NCBI GenBank assembly: GCA_017480245.1
Contig: JAFVBA010000013.1
Span: 62,001-126,000, forward strand
Length of the DNA stretch: 64,000 bases
DNA from: Bacteroidales bacterium
GTDB taxonomy: Bacteria; Bacteroidota; Bacteroidia; Bacteroidales; P3
Reading direction: 5' to 3'
The notes under the pieces were generated by a model. It saw only the letters and a list, made by a program, of their open reading frames with translations. It did no database searches and was not told the origin of the DNA. This document shows, piece by piece, positions 1-8,466 of this stretch (the first letter of the stretch is position 1; each line of letters opens with the position of its first letter). The translations under genes and the position numbers were made by a program.

Positions 1-85
1 TGTTAAACTATTGCATTTTATTGTGATTGAGCGGTTTAGGGGGGGGGTATTTAATAAGACGACAACAAAATAAAACAAATGCATA

Positions 86-763
86 ATGGAAAACAACAAA
101 GAACAATTATCGGTTTATCTTAAGAACGTCTGTATCGCTTATGATAAGACAGTATTAACCGATGTTAATTTAGAAATCAGTAAAGGTGAATTTGTCTATC
201 TTATCGGCAAGACAGGAGCAGGCAAATCAACACTTCTGCGCAGTCTTTACGCAGATGTTAATATAGGAAGCGGAGAAGCCTCTGTCTGCGGTTTTTCTCT
301 GAAAGATATTTCCAAAAAAGACATTCCTCTGTTGAGAAGAAAACTTGGCATAGTCTTTCAGGATATTCAACTTTTGACCGACCGCAACGTTTATGACAAC
401 CTTGCTTTTGTCTTGAAGGCAACGGGAACCAAAGACAAGGCAGTTATAAATGAAAAGGTAACAAATGCGTTAAAGATGGTGGGATTGGAAGACAAAGCAA
501 ACGTATTTCCTTACACTCTTTCCGAAGGTGAAAGTCAGAGAATCACTTTGGCGAGAGCTATTGTCAATAATCCCGAAATGATTATCGCCGATGAACCTAC
601 TGGAAACCTTGACCCTATCACCAGTGAGGAGATTGTCAAACTGCTTTTCAAACTTAATAAAGAGCAAGGGACAACTATCCTTATGGCAACGCACGATTAT
701 TTGATTATAAACGATTTCCGTTCCCGTATCATCTCATGCGAAAACGGTAAGATAGTGGAATAA
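86..763 (+). CDS. ftsE: FtsE-like cell-division ABC transporter ATPase
   Basis: Predicted cytoplasmic ATPase that partners the membrane protein FtsX at the division site and drives activation of peptidoglycan hydrolases. The 225-residue length is normal for FtsE. Visible motifs are Walker A GKTGAGKST (residues 41-49), Q-loop VFQDIQLL near 90, signature LSEGESQ near 145 (E replaces the usual first G), Walker B IIADEPTGNLD near 165, and the switch histidine in ATHD near 200. No ftsX lies next to it, and the downstream gene is unrelated. LolD or another small MacB-like ATPase is the main alternative; the VFQDIQLL and LLTDRNVYDN region favours FtsE. Confidence 0.85.
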   Translation: MENNKEQLSVYLKNVCIAYDKTVLTDVNLEISKGEFVYLIGKTGAGKSTLLRSLYADVNIGSGEASVCGFSLKDISKKDIPLLRRKLGIVFQDIQLLTDRNVYDNLAFVLKATGTKDKAVINEKVTNALKMVGLEDKANVFPYTLSEGESQRITLARAIVNNPEMIIADEPTGNLDPITSEEIVKLLFKLNKEQGTTILMATHDYLIINDFRSRIISCENGKIVE

Positions 764-970
764 AATCACAGCATAACAAAACACAGAAATAATCAACCAT
801 AATAACCTAATAACCACGCAAAATAACCTACAATAATGCGTAGTTATTATATTTTTGCGGCAAATAGAATTTCCAAATAGTTGCTTTAATGTATTTTTAC
901 CGAATGAGTATTACTTAACTCACACAAACAAACCTATCTTTCCTAACCTTGCAAACCTGTAATGAATAAT

Positions 971-1050
971 TGATTTTGAATATCTAATATTTGATTTACC
1001 TAATGGCTCCATGATAAATTCAAAATCAAATATCAAACGTCTAATATCAC
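971..1050. repeat. Keyword-type intergenic palindrome
   Basis: Two AT-rich arms built from short near-repeats (TTTTGAATATCTAATATTTG on the left; AAATCAAATATCAAACG then CTAATATC on the right) flank a loop containing TAATGGCTCC. The architecture is the same as at 34520, 37125, 37575, 44844 and 45944. Confidence 0.55.
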
Positions 1051-1174
1051 AAAACTATATCTTCAAAGATACAATTTTTACCATTTTTTGTATCTTTAAA
1101 GAAACAATTTTGTGTAATGATAAGTCCTTATAATATTTTTAATCTCCAAATATGACAATTTCATTAATTTTTCT

Positions 1175-1182
1175 TAACTTTG
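1175..1182 (+). promoter_or_regulatory. -7 promoter element TAACTTTG
   Basis: Matches the Bacteroidetes -7 consensus TAnnTTTG, 64 bp before the LRR gene start. No clear -33 TTG is seen. Confidence 0.5.
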
Positions 1183-1246
1183 CAATCTCTATAAAAGCAA
1201 GAAGATATAAATATAATAAATCAACCACTAAACATATAAAGAAAAA

Positions 1247-2881
1247 ATGATACAAGACATACTACAAAAAGAAAATCTTTCTACAGAAGCGACACAAGAA
1301 GATTTGGCAAATGGAGTAAAAGACGAATACGGAGTAATTTATTCCAAAGATGGGAAAAGGCTACTCAAAAGTACCAACAATAAATTAGAAACTTACAAGT
1401 CGGCTTTTTTGCGTATGTTATCCATTAAACTCAAAAGCACCAACAATGAATTAGAAACTTACAAGATAAAAGAAGGTTGCAAGGTTATATGTGACAGTGC
1501 TTTCTTTTTACATGGAAAATTAAGTACAATAAAGATACCAAATAGCGTTACTAACATCGGGAAGAATGCATTTTATGCATGCACTGGTTTAACAAGCATA
1601 ACTATACCGAACAGCGTTATCAAAATTGGTAGTCATGCATTCTATGATTGTACAGGCTTAACAAGTATCAATATACCAAATAGTGTTACTAAAATTGGAA
1701 AGAGTGCATTCTCTCATTGTACAGGTTTAACAAGTATTAACATCCCTAACAGCGTTCATGGAATTGAAGAGAGTGCATTCGATGGTTGTACAGGCTTAAC
1801 AAGTATCAATATACCAAATAGCGTTACTGGAATTGGATATAATGCATTCTCTCATTGTACAGGTTTAACAAGTATAATTATACCAAACAGCGTTACTGCA
1901 ATCGGAGATGATGCATTCCGTGAGTGTATTAGTTTAACAGGGGTAAATATACCTAACAGTGTTCATTGGATTGGAGAGGGAGCATTTTCTGGTACTGGTT
2001 TAACAAGTATAACTATACCTAACAGCGTTACTGCAATCAGAGATTATACATTCTGTGGGTGTACTAGTTTAACAAGTGTAAATATACCTAACAAAGTTCA
2101 TTGGATTGGAGAGAGTGCATTCGATGGTTGTACAGGCTTAACAAGCATTACTATCCCTAATAGCGTTACAGCAATCGGAGATAATGCATTCTATGGTTGT
2201 ACAGGTTTAATAAGTATCAATATCCCAAATAGTGTTACTAAAATTGGAGAGGGTGCATTCTCCGGTTGTACTGGTCTAACAAGTATTAATATTCCGAACA
2301 GCATTACTGTAATTGAATCTTGGGCATTCTCTAATATTACTGGTTTAACAAGTATAACTATACCGAACAGCGTTACTGAAATTGGCTATTGTGCATTCTT
2401 TGGTTGTACTGGCTTAACAAGTATAACTATACCGAACAGTGTTACTGTAATTAAAAAGAGTGCATTCGCTCTTTGCACTGGTCTAACAAGTATTAGTGTA
2501 GATAAAGAAAACAAGAACTATTCATCTATTGATGGAGTATTGTTTAATAAAACACAATACAAACTTATTCGTTATCCTGTCGGAAGAAAAGGGCATTATA
2601 TAATTCCTAACAGCGTTACTGAAATTGATAGTTATGCATTCTTGGATTGTAAAGGTTTATCAAGTATAACTATTCCAAGTAGCGTTATTGAAATTGGAGA
2701 GAGTGCATTCTATGGTTGTAAAGGTTTAACAAGTATAACTATTCCGAACAGCGTTACTGTAATTGAAAAGGGTGCATTCGCTCTTTGCACTGGTCTAACA
2801 AGTATAATTATCCCGAAAGGTACAAAAGCAAAGTTTGAGAAACTACTGCCAGATTGGAAAGATAAATTAGTAGAGAAATAA
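1247..2881 (+). CDS. BspA-type leucine-rich repeat protein (LRR_5), no signal peptide
   Basis: 544 residues, almost entirely 23-residue LRR_5 units of the form SAFxGCTGLTSITIPNSVTxIG; 17 IPNSV-like strands can be counted between about residue 95 and 520. Related Bacteroidales proteins are surface adhesins, but here the N-terminus (MIQDILQKENLSTEAT) is hydrophilic with no signal peptide, and the C-terminus (KLLPDWKDKLVEK) lacks a T9SS sorting domain, so it looks cytoplasmic or non-classically exported. Near the N-terminus a stretch reading KSTNNxLETYK occurs twice, about 27 residues apart. One unit near residue 425 is replaced by a non-LRR insert (DKENKNYSSIDGVLFNK), which is common in BspA proteins. 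Function unknown. Confidence 0.8.
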   Translation: MIQDILQKENLSTEATQEDLANGVKDEYGVIYSKDGKRLLKSTNNKLETYKSAFLRMLSIKLKSTNNELETYKIKEGCKVICDSAFFLHGKLSTIKIPNSVTNIGKNAFYACTGLTSITIPNSVIKIGSHAFYDCTGLTSINIPNSVTKIGKSAFSHCTGLTSINIPNSVHGIEESAFDGCTGLTSINIPNSVTGIGYNAFSHCTGLTSIIIPNSVTAIGDDAFRECISLTGVNIPNSVHWIGEGAFSGTGLTSITIPNSVTAIRDYTFCGCTSLTSVNIPNKVHWIGESAFDGCTGLTSITIPNSVTAIGDNAFYGCTGLISINIPNSVTKIGEGAFSGCTGLTSINIPNSITVIESWAFSNITGLTSITIPNSVTEIGYCAFFGCTGLTSITIPNSVTVIKKSAFALCTGLTSISVDKENKNYSSIDGVLFNKTQYKLIRYPVGRKGHYIIPNSVTEIDSYAFLDCKGLSSITIPSSVIEIGESAFYGCKGLTSITIPNSVTVIEKGAFALCTGLTSIIIPKGTKAKFEKLLPDWKDKLVEK

Positions 2882-3007
2882 AAAAGGAGAAAAAACATAT
2901 TCAGCCAACAGTTCATCGCAAATGTGAGTGGAAGAAAATCTTTGTTTGTAAGTGAGAGATAAAAAAAACAACTTGCTTTTAAATAAGTTTTAAATAGATT
3001 TTAAAAC

Positions 3008-4174
3008 TTATTTAATCTGCCTAACAATCACCTCAACGTTGTTGTTATATCCTGATTGGGAAATCATTTGTCGGCGCAATTGTATTTCCGCTGCAGTTGG
3101 CAAGGTGTTATATAGTTGATTGATTTTTTCTGCTATATCTTGCAGAGTATTAACTATCGGACATACATTTTGCAGATTAGTTCCTTGTATCATCGTTTCA
3201 TTTACCAAACAATGCCCTTGCGAATGAAGTAGTGTTGTAAGCAATTTCAGTTTCACTCCTGACGGATTGAATGCAAACAAAAGGTTAATCCTTGCGTTGT
3301 TTATCAATCCGTTCATTTTCTCTTGCTCAACATTTGCAATCAATTCCGTATTCAGACTTTCTTTTACCTTTTGTACCAATTCCTTTAACGGATTCCTTCC
3401 TGCAAGAACAAGTTTTTTTTGTTTATCAACTAACGGCATAACCTTTTCAACCAAAAACAACGCAACCTTAACATTACTCTCTATTGACAAATCTGCATTA
3501 TATAATATGTAGTCGGTGTTTAAAGTTGAGAGTTGAAAGTCGTGAGTTGAAAGTCGTGAGTTTAGAGTTGTTTGACTTAAAATATCGTTATTAAAGAAGC
3601 ACGGCAAGTAATCAACTTGTACATTTGGAAATTTCTTTTGGAAATAGTCTTTATCGGTTGTTGATATTGCAAAAATATTATCGGCATAGCGCAATTTGTT
3701 TTCAAATCTTTTCAATCGCAATGCCTCTGTAAAATAAAAAATTTTTGATTTCAAACTATCGGCAGAAGAAAACAGACGCATATAATATTGATGTTCTATA
3801 TTGTGTGTGCGTACCATTTTTTTCCTGTCGGCAAACAATTTCTTGTCCAGGAAATAACAAGTATGAAGACCTTCAAACAAAATCGGGAAATTATCTTTGA
3901 GTAAATTGTTTTCCAATTCCCTATTCTTTCTGGAACGAACAATATATGGCAGTAGTGATAACTGCGATTTTATTCCCGTATTGCGTTTGTAATAATAAAC
4001 TTTCTTTGCGTATTGTTCCAATATCTTTTCTTCCTTCCGTCCTTTGTAACAAAAGCAGTGCAATATAACATCTACTCCTGCCTGTTTCAACGCACGGAGT
4101 TTGTAAAACACTTCAATAACTCCTCCGTAATCGGCAGGGAAAGGTACTTGAAAACTTACAACATGCAAAGTCAT
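3008..4174 (-). CDS. Glycosyltransferase, GT4-like
   Basis: 388 residues resembling GT-B fold group-1 glycosyltransferases. The N-terminal half starts MTLHVVSFQVPFPADYGG, the glycine-rich acceptor-side start typical of GT4 enzymes, and the C-terminal half has LVLAGRNPLKELVQKV and FAFNPSGVKLKLLTTL, where the GT4 nucleotide-sugar E/D motif region should be, though the usual EGFGL-type signature is weak. It probably transfers a sugar in envelope polysaccharide or glycan synthesis at the cytoplasmic membrane face. It stands alone, after the aspA terminator. Residues near 205-220 (NSRLSTHDFQLSTLN) are low-complexity and are encoded by an intergenic-type repeat at 3519-3574 that keeps the frame open. 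Confidence 0.65.
   Translation of the reverse strand: MTLHVVSFQVPFPADYGGVIEVFYKLRALKQAGVDVILHCFCYKGRKEEKILEQYAKKVYYYKRNTGIKSQLSLLPYIVRSRKNRELENNLLKDNFPILFEGLHTCYFLDKKLFADRKKMVRTHNIEHQYYMRLFSSADSLKSKIFYFTEALRLKRFENKLRYADNIFAISTTDKDYFQKKFPNVQVDYLPCFFNNDILSQTTLNSRLSTHDFQLSTLNTDYILYNADLSIESNVKVALFLVEKVMPLVDKQKKLVLAGRNPLKELVQKVKESLNTELIANVEQEKMNGLINNARINLLFAFNPSGVKLKLLTTLLHSQGHCLVNETMIQGTNLQNVCPIVNTLQDIAEKINQLYNTLPTAAEIQLRRQMISQSGYNNNVEVIVRQIK
3519..3574. repeat. Keyword repeat inside a coding sequence
   Basis: Tandem near-copies of GTTGAAAGTCGTGA and AGAGTTG. This is the same style as the TTTAGAGTTTAAGG-type arms seen between genes at 37125-37249, 44844-44914 and 45250-45281, but here it lies in frame within the glycosyltransferase gene. 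Confidence 0.6.
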
Positions 4175-4219
4175 AGTAAAAGATAGTGAATTGATTTCAA
4201 TGAATTCTTATAAAATAAA

Positions 4220-4264
4220 AATGATGAGTGATTTCATCGTTATAAAGACTAATCACTCATCATT
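4220..4264 (-). terminator. Terminator hairpin after aspA
   Basis: Perfect 14-bp stem AATGATGAGTGATT (4220-4233) with AATCACTCATCATT (4251-4264) and a 17-nt loop, directly after the aspA stop on the minus strand. The transcript continues into an A/U-rich stretch. Confidence 0.75.
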
Positions 4265-4280
4265 CAATATTGAATACCTA

Positions 4281-5741
4281 TTAAAGTTTTGCAAGTATTG
4301 CCTCTAATGTATCCTTAATCTTATCTTGATCTGCTTTGATGTCAAGATTAACAGGTTGAATCATATTTTCAGGTTTGAAAATAGTGTCAAGTTGTTGCTG
4401 AGTAAGAACGCCGTTCTCCAATGCTATTTCATAAACACCTTTACCTGTTTTCTTAGCTATCTTAGCTATACGTGTAGAGTTCTTGTAACCGATGTAAGGG
4501 TTCAATGCAGTTACAGTACCAATAGCCTTAGCGATGAAGTTTTTGCAATTTTCAGCGTCAGCCTCAATACCGTCAATACACAATGTACGCAAAGTATCGA
4601 ATCCGTTAGTCAATAAGTTTATAGATTCAAACAAGCAATAAACTGCAACAGGTTCCATAACGTTCAACTCCAATTGTGCATTTTCAGAAGCCAACATTAC
4701 AGCAGTGTCATTACCTATTACTTTGTAGCAAAGTTGATTCATTACCTCAGGGATAACAGGATTAACTTTACCAGGCATAATAGAAGAACCAGGTTGCATT
4801 TCAGGCAAATGAACTTCTGCCAAACCGCAACGAGGACCAGAACCCATCAAACGTAAGTCGTTACAAATCTTGATAGCACGCAATGCAGTTCTCTTAAGTT
4901 CTGAAGACAAACCAACCAATGCTGAAGTGTCAGGAGTTGCTTCAATTAAGTTTTCTGCCAATGTTACGTTCCAACCTGTGATTTCTCTCAACGCTTTAAT
5001 ACATAGTTCAGAGTAACCAGGTTCTGCGCAAATACCCGTACCGATTGCAGTAGCACCCATATTAACTTCAAGTAAGTTTTCTCTTACTCTTTCAACGTCT
5101 TTTGCTGCTTTTCTCAACATTGTAGCGAATGCACCGAAAGACTGACCCAATGTCATAGGAACACCGTCTTGTAACTGAGTACGTCCCATTTTTACGATAT
5201 TCTTGAATTCTTCAGCCTTTTTCTCCAAAGATGCAGCGCAATCGTTGATAGCCTTTATCAATTTTTCGCTTTCAAGATACAATCCGAAATGGAATCCTGT
5301 AGGATAAGCATCGTTTGTTGATTGAGATGCGTTGCTGTGGTCGTTAGGAGAGCAATATTGATACTCACCTGGTTTGTGTCCCATCAACTGAAGTGCGCGG
5401 TTTGCTATAACCTCGTTAGCGTTCATATTAACGGTAGTACCTGCACCACCCTGAATCATATCACTAAGGAAGTATTCGTCAAGTTTTCCTTCTTTCATTT
5501 CTTCACAAGCCTGAACCATAGCCTTGAATTGTTCGTCAGTCAATTTTCCTTGTGCGTGGTTAGCGATTGCAGCACCGTGTTTAGTGATTGCAAATCCCTT
5601 GATAAAATTAGGATAGGCTTTCATAGGAACGCCTGAAATCTTGAAGTTGTTGAAACCTCTCAAACTCTGTACTCCGTAAAGAGCATCTACAGGAACATTA
5701 AGTTCGCCGATAAGATCGCTTTCTTTTCTAAAATCTGCCAT
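4281..5741 (-). CDS. aspA: Aspartate ammonia-lyase
   Basis: Cytosolic enzyme interconverting L-aspartate with fumarate plus ammonia, feeding the fumarate-reducing anaerobic metabolism of Bacteroidales. 486 residues, normal for the fumarase/aspartase superfamily. The flexible signature loop GSSIMPGKVNP is at residues 318-328 with the catalytic serine in SS; GGAGTTVNMNANE (98-110) and SPNDHSNASQSTND (131-144) are the other conserved active-site regions. The N-terminal LYGVQSLRGFNNFKIS region favours aspartase over class II fumarase, but the two are close. It is monocistronic, bracketed by hairpins on both sides. No TAnnTTTG promoter was found upstream. Confidence 0.88.
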   Translation of the reverse strand: MADFRKESDLIGELNVPVDALYGVQSLRGFNNFKISGVPMKAYPNFIKGFAITKHGAAIANHAQGKLTDEQFKAMVQACEEMKEGKLDEYFLSDMIQGGAGTTVNMNANEVIANRALQLMGHKPGEYQYCSPNDHSNASQSTNDAYPTGFHFGLYLESEKLIKAINDCAASLEKKAEEFKNIVKMGRTQLQDGVPMTLGQSFGAFATMLRKAAKDVERVRENLLEVNMGATAIGTGICAEPGYSELCIKALREITGWNVTLAENLIEATPDTSALVGLSSELKRTALRAIKICNDLRLMGSGPRCGLAEVHLPEMQPGSSIMPGKVNPVIPEVMNQLCYKVIGNDTAVMLASENAQLELNVMEPVAVYCLFESINLLTNGFDTLRTLCIDGIEADAENCKNFIAKAIGTVTALNPYIGYKNSTRIAKIAKKTGKGVYEIALENGVLTQQQLDTIFKPENMIQPVNLDIKADQDKIKDTLEAILAKL

Positions 5742-5873
5742 TTTCTAATAAAAATTTTTATTAATTAGTTAATATTATTTAAATAACTTTCTTATAACTT
5801 ATTTTTTTACGTTTTATTGTACAATTACGCCATTTTTTTCATTTTTGCACAATTTTTTTTCATTTAATAAAAC

Positions 5874-5902
5874 AAGACCGTAAACTTTCTCTTTACGGTC
5901 TT
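5874..5902 (-). terminator. Terminator hairpin after the GLUG protein gene
   Basis: Perfect 11-bp stem AAGACCGTAAA (5874-5884) with TTTACGGTCTT (5892-5902) and a 7-nt loop, about 40 bp downstream of the GLUG gene stop on the minus strand. Confidence 0.8.
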
Positions 5903-5942
5903 ATTAAAATCAACTATTAATTAAATTCTTTCTTACAAGCTG

Positions 5943-8258
5943 CTATTTAATAATAATCTTATTAAACTTAGTTCCATTATTGGTTTTAACAACTACTATA
6001 TAAGCTCCACAAGTAGCGTTAGTCGTAAATTTAAATGAAGAGCCATTCAAATTTTTATTATAAATAACCTGTCCTAAAGAATTAATCAACTGAACATTCT
6101 TTAAATCATTTCCATTAATATAAATATCCTTGTCATCATTCCAAATATTTATATTATCTACTTTAGTTTCTAGTAAAGAAGAACTATTCTTTTTTGCAAA
6201 TTTAATAGAAAATCTACCTTCATTCTCTCCTTCATACACAGTAAAAGAGAAAATAGAATCTTCTTCCAATACAGTTTCTTCATTAGTTTGCAAATCAATC
6301 ATGGAAATAAGCATATCCTCAGGAATATTCTTCAACTTAAGTTTAGCATCCGTAGTATTGAACGAATGGAAACAAATAGGAGTAGTATAAGGTAAGTTCT
6401 TAAACTCATTAATTATAACTTCATTATCATCTACTACGAAATAAGGACTTACAATGCTATTGTTATCGGAAAACAAAACCAAAGCATCTCCGTTATCATA
6501 ACCATCTACTGCATATTCAGCCTGACGGGCAAATATTTCTTTCTTTTTGTTATTAGCATAAACTTTAAATATTGTCAAAGGTGCAACATTTTCATAAGAC
6601 TTTACGCTTGAAGATTTACTTCCAGTTGTCTTTACAATAGTTTTATCATCATATTTCATTGTAAGGCTAACTTGCTTTGGAGTAGATGATGGACTATACA
6701 CCATAAAACCTTGTCCTGGTTGAATAGTTTTTGTATCTGTTGCCGAGCTTGTGATGGTTTTCCAATCGGGAACGCTACTATCATATATATACACTGTATT
6801 TCCTCCTACTATTCCTGCATTTGCTGCGACCAAGTTCACAACGCTCAAATCTTCTGAGAAAGGATTACTCAATGAAAACCAATAACCTTTTTGCGAACCG
6901 CTTCCCGTAGTACTTGTTCCTGTGTTTGTTTCGGTATATTTTATATCTCCCGTCGAAGAATTCGTTATTTGCACCATCGTTGTAGTATTAGTTAATTCTT
7001 TACCTACAGTTTGGCCTTCCTCAAGAGGTTTATTAGGGAAAACATGAGCGAAATAGCCATAACCTTGCTTAATTGAACTTTTCCAAAGCAAAAAGTCTTC
7101 ATCGGCATATTTCCAATTATTATCCGTCAAACTCCATTCAACACAAGCTGCATCATTACCACCAGTATTATTTCTCAATGGCTCCAAATTAGAATTGTTA
7201 AGACTGCCGATAAGATTCCATTTGTTTACATATAATTTCAAATTATTATTGCCACTAAATAAAGAATTAATCATATTTCTAATATTCTCTTCCGTTGTTT
7301 TAACAACACCGCCAGTAGATGTAGTATAATAACCTTCATTCTGACCATCATAATAATAAGAATCCGAAATATCACCATCGACACTCTTATCTGTTTTTTC
7401 AGATAAACTTCCTACAATAGCACCTATATATTTTTCACAAGTAGCATTTGATGATAGAGTAACAGTAATTGTATTATTTAATGAAAAACAATTATCCACA
7501 ACTCCAGGATCATCTGAATTATTACCTGTTAATTGATTACGACCTATAATACCTCCTACACCATTGAATCCTGAAATAGTAGCTCCTTCCACATAACAAT
7601 AAGAAATAGGGTTACCATAAGCCAACAACCCGACTAATCCTCCAACAAAGGAGACTCTATCACAATAACCTCCACCTGCAGGAGTGTAATATGAGTTTGC
7701 TTTTATAGTACTTGTACCTTTTAAATAACAATTGGTTATATAATTCATCTCTGTTACGTTTCCTATTAATGCACCTACATACATAGTTCCTGAAACATTT
7801 GCATTAACTAAACCAACATTCTTAATAATACTATTATAATTATTGATATAACCAAATAAACCAACATTATGATGTTCTACCTCTATTTTTAAATTCTTTA
7901 TTACATGACCTCCGCCATCGAAACATCCGTCAAAAGTACCGCCTGAGCCAGTGTTATGTCCAATAGGAGACATGGATTTTCCTGCCATATCTAAATCATT
8001 TGCCAATTTAAACCAAATAGGTTCTCCAGTTTTCTTATTGACTCCCCTACTGGTAGCCTTAGTGCCATTATTGACATTGTCAGCAAGTTTTATTAAGTCA
8101 TCTGGGTCTTTAATCAAATAAGGAGATGCCTGAGTTCCCTCTCCAAGAAAACAATCGCTCCAATTCTCGCTTTGTGCATATAGATTTGCTATCAAGACAT
8201 AAAACATTACGGAAAGTAATCCTGTTTTTACGATTAAGTTTTTTAATCTGTTCATCAT
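5943..8258 (-). CDS. Secreted GLUG-repeat protein with T9SS C-terminal sorting domain
   Basis: 771 residues. Signal peptide at 1-29 (hydrophobic core then LYAQ). An N-terminal GEGTQASPYLIKDPDDLIKLA segment, as found in many GLUG/right-handed beta-helix surface proteins, is followed by GLUG-type repeats such as HHNVGLFGYINN and GTMYVGALIGN (about 95-290). The middle region (about 370-600) has no recognised domain. The last 75 residues form a type A T9SS sorting domain (QLINSLGQVIYNKNLNG ... GAYIVVVKT ... KFNKIIIK). It is therefore predicted to cross the outer membrane via type IX secretion and be anchored at, or released from, the surface. Adhesin or matrix role is inferred only. Confidence 0.8.
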   Translation of the reverse strand: MMNRLKNLIVKTGLLSVMFYVLIANLYAQSENWSDCFLGEGTQASPYLIKDPDDLIKLADNVNNGTKATSRGVNKKTGEPIWFKLANDLDMAGKSMSPIGHNTGSGGTFDGCFDGGGHVIKNLKIEVEHHNVGLFGYINNYNSIIKNVGLVNANVSGTMYVGALIGNVTEMNYITNCYLKGTSTIKANSYYTPAGGGYCDRVSFVGGLVGLLAYGNPISYCYVEGATISGFNGVGGIIGRNQLTGNNSDDPGVVDNCFSLNNTITVTLSSNATCEKYIGAIVGSLSEKTDKSVDGDISDSYYYDGQNEGYYTTSTGGVVKTTEENIRNMINSLFSGNNNLKLYVNKWNLIGSLNNSNLEPLRNNTGGNDAACVEWSLTDNNWKYADEDFLLWKSSIKQGYGYFAHVFPNKPLEEGQTVGKELTNTTTMVQITNSSTGDIKYTETNTGTSTTGSGSQKGYWFSLSNPFSEDLSVVNLVAANAGIVGGNTVYIYDSSVPDWKTITSSATDTKTIQPGQGFMVYSPSSTPKQVSLTMKYDDKTIVKTTGSKSSSVKSYENVAPLTIFKVYANNKKKEIFARQAEYAVDGYDNGDALVLFSDNNSIVSPYFVVDDNEVIINEFKNLPYTTPICFHSFNTTDAKLKLKNIPEDMLISMIDLQTNEETVLEEDSIFSFTVYEGENEGRFSIKFAKKNSSSLLETKVDNINIWNDDKDIYINGNDLKNVQLINSLGQVIYNKNLNGSSFKFTTNATCGAYIVVVKTNNGTKFNKIIIK

Positions 8259-8313
8259 TTTTATATTTTTCTTTAATGTTATTCTTATTTATTTTCTAAT
8301 AAAATTCAAGTTG

Positions 8314-8321
8314 CAAAAATA
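8314..8321 (-). promoter_or_regulatory. -7 element TATTTTTG of the GLUG gene
   Basis: Minus-strand TATTTTTG, 56 bp before the GLUG gene start. Confidence 0.55.
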
Positions 8322-8384
8322 CAACTTTTTTTTGATTAAAGCTCAAAACGCCGAAAAAAATCGTAATTAACACTATAAAAAGAT

Positions 8385-8418
8385 AAGGTGTGAAATTATG
8401 TTACAAATTCCACACCTT
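8385..8418 (-). terminator. Terminator hairpin after pnp
   Basis: Perfect 13-bp stem AAGGTGTGAAATT (8385-8397) with AATTCCACACCTT (8406-8418) apart from one central mismatch, placed after the pnp stop on the minus strand. Confidence 0.75.
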
Positions 8419-8466
8419 ACATTATCAATCACGCAATATATTTCTGCGGATTATAGCAATCTAATA

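Larger units (their letters stand above)
764..1246. other. 483-bp intergenic region, no gene seen
   Basis: No convincing ORF. It holds an isolated promoter-like TATTTTTG (850-857, plus) with nothing coding behind it, a keyword-type palindrome (971-1050, listed separately), a small hairpin (AAAGATACAA at 1065-1074 with TTGTATCTTT at 1088-1097), and the promoter of the LRR gene at 1175-1182. Confidence 0.6.
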
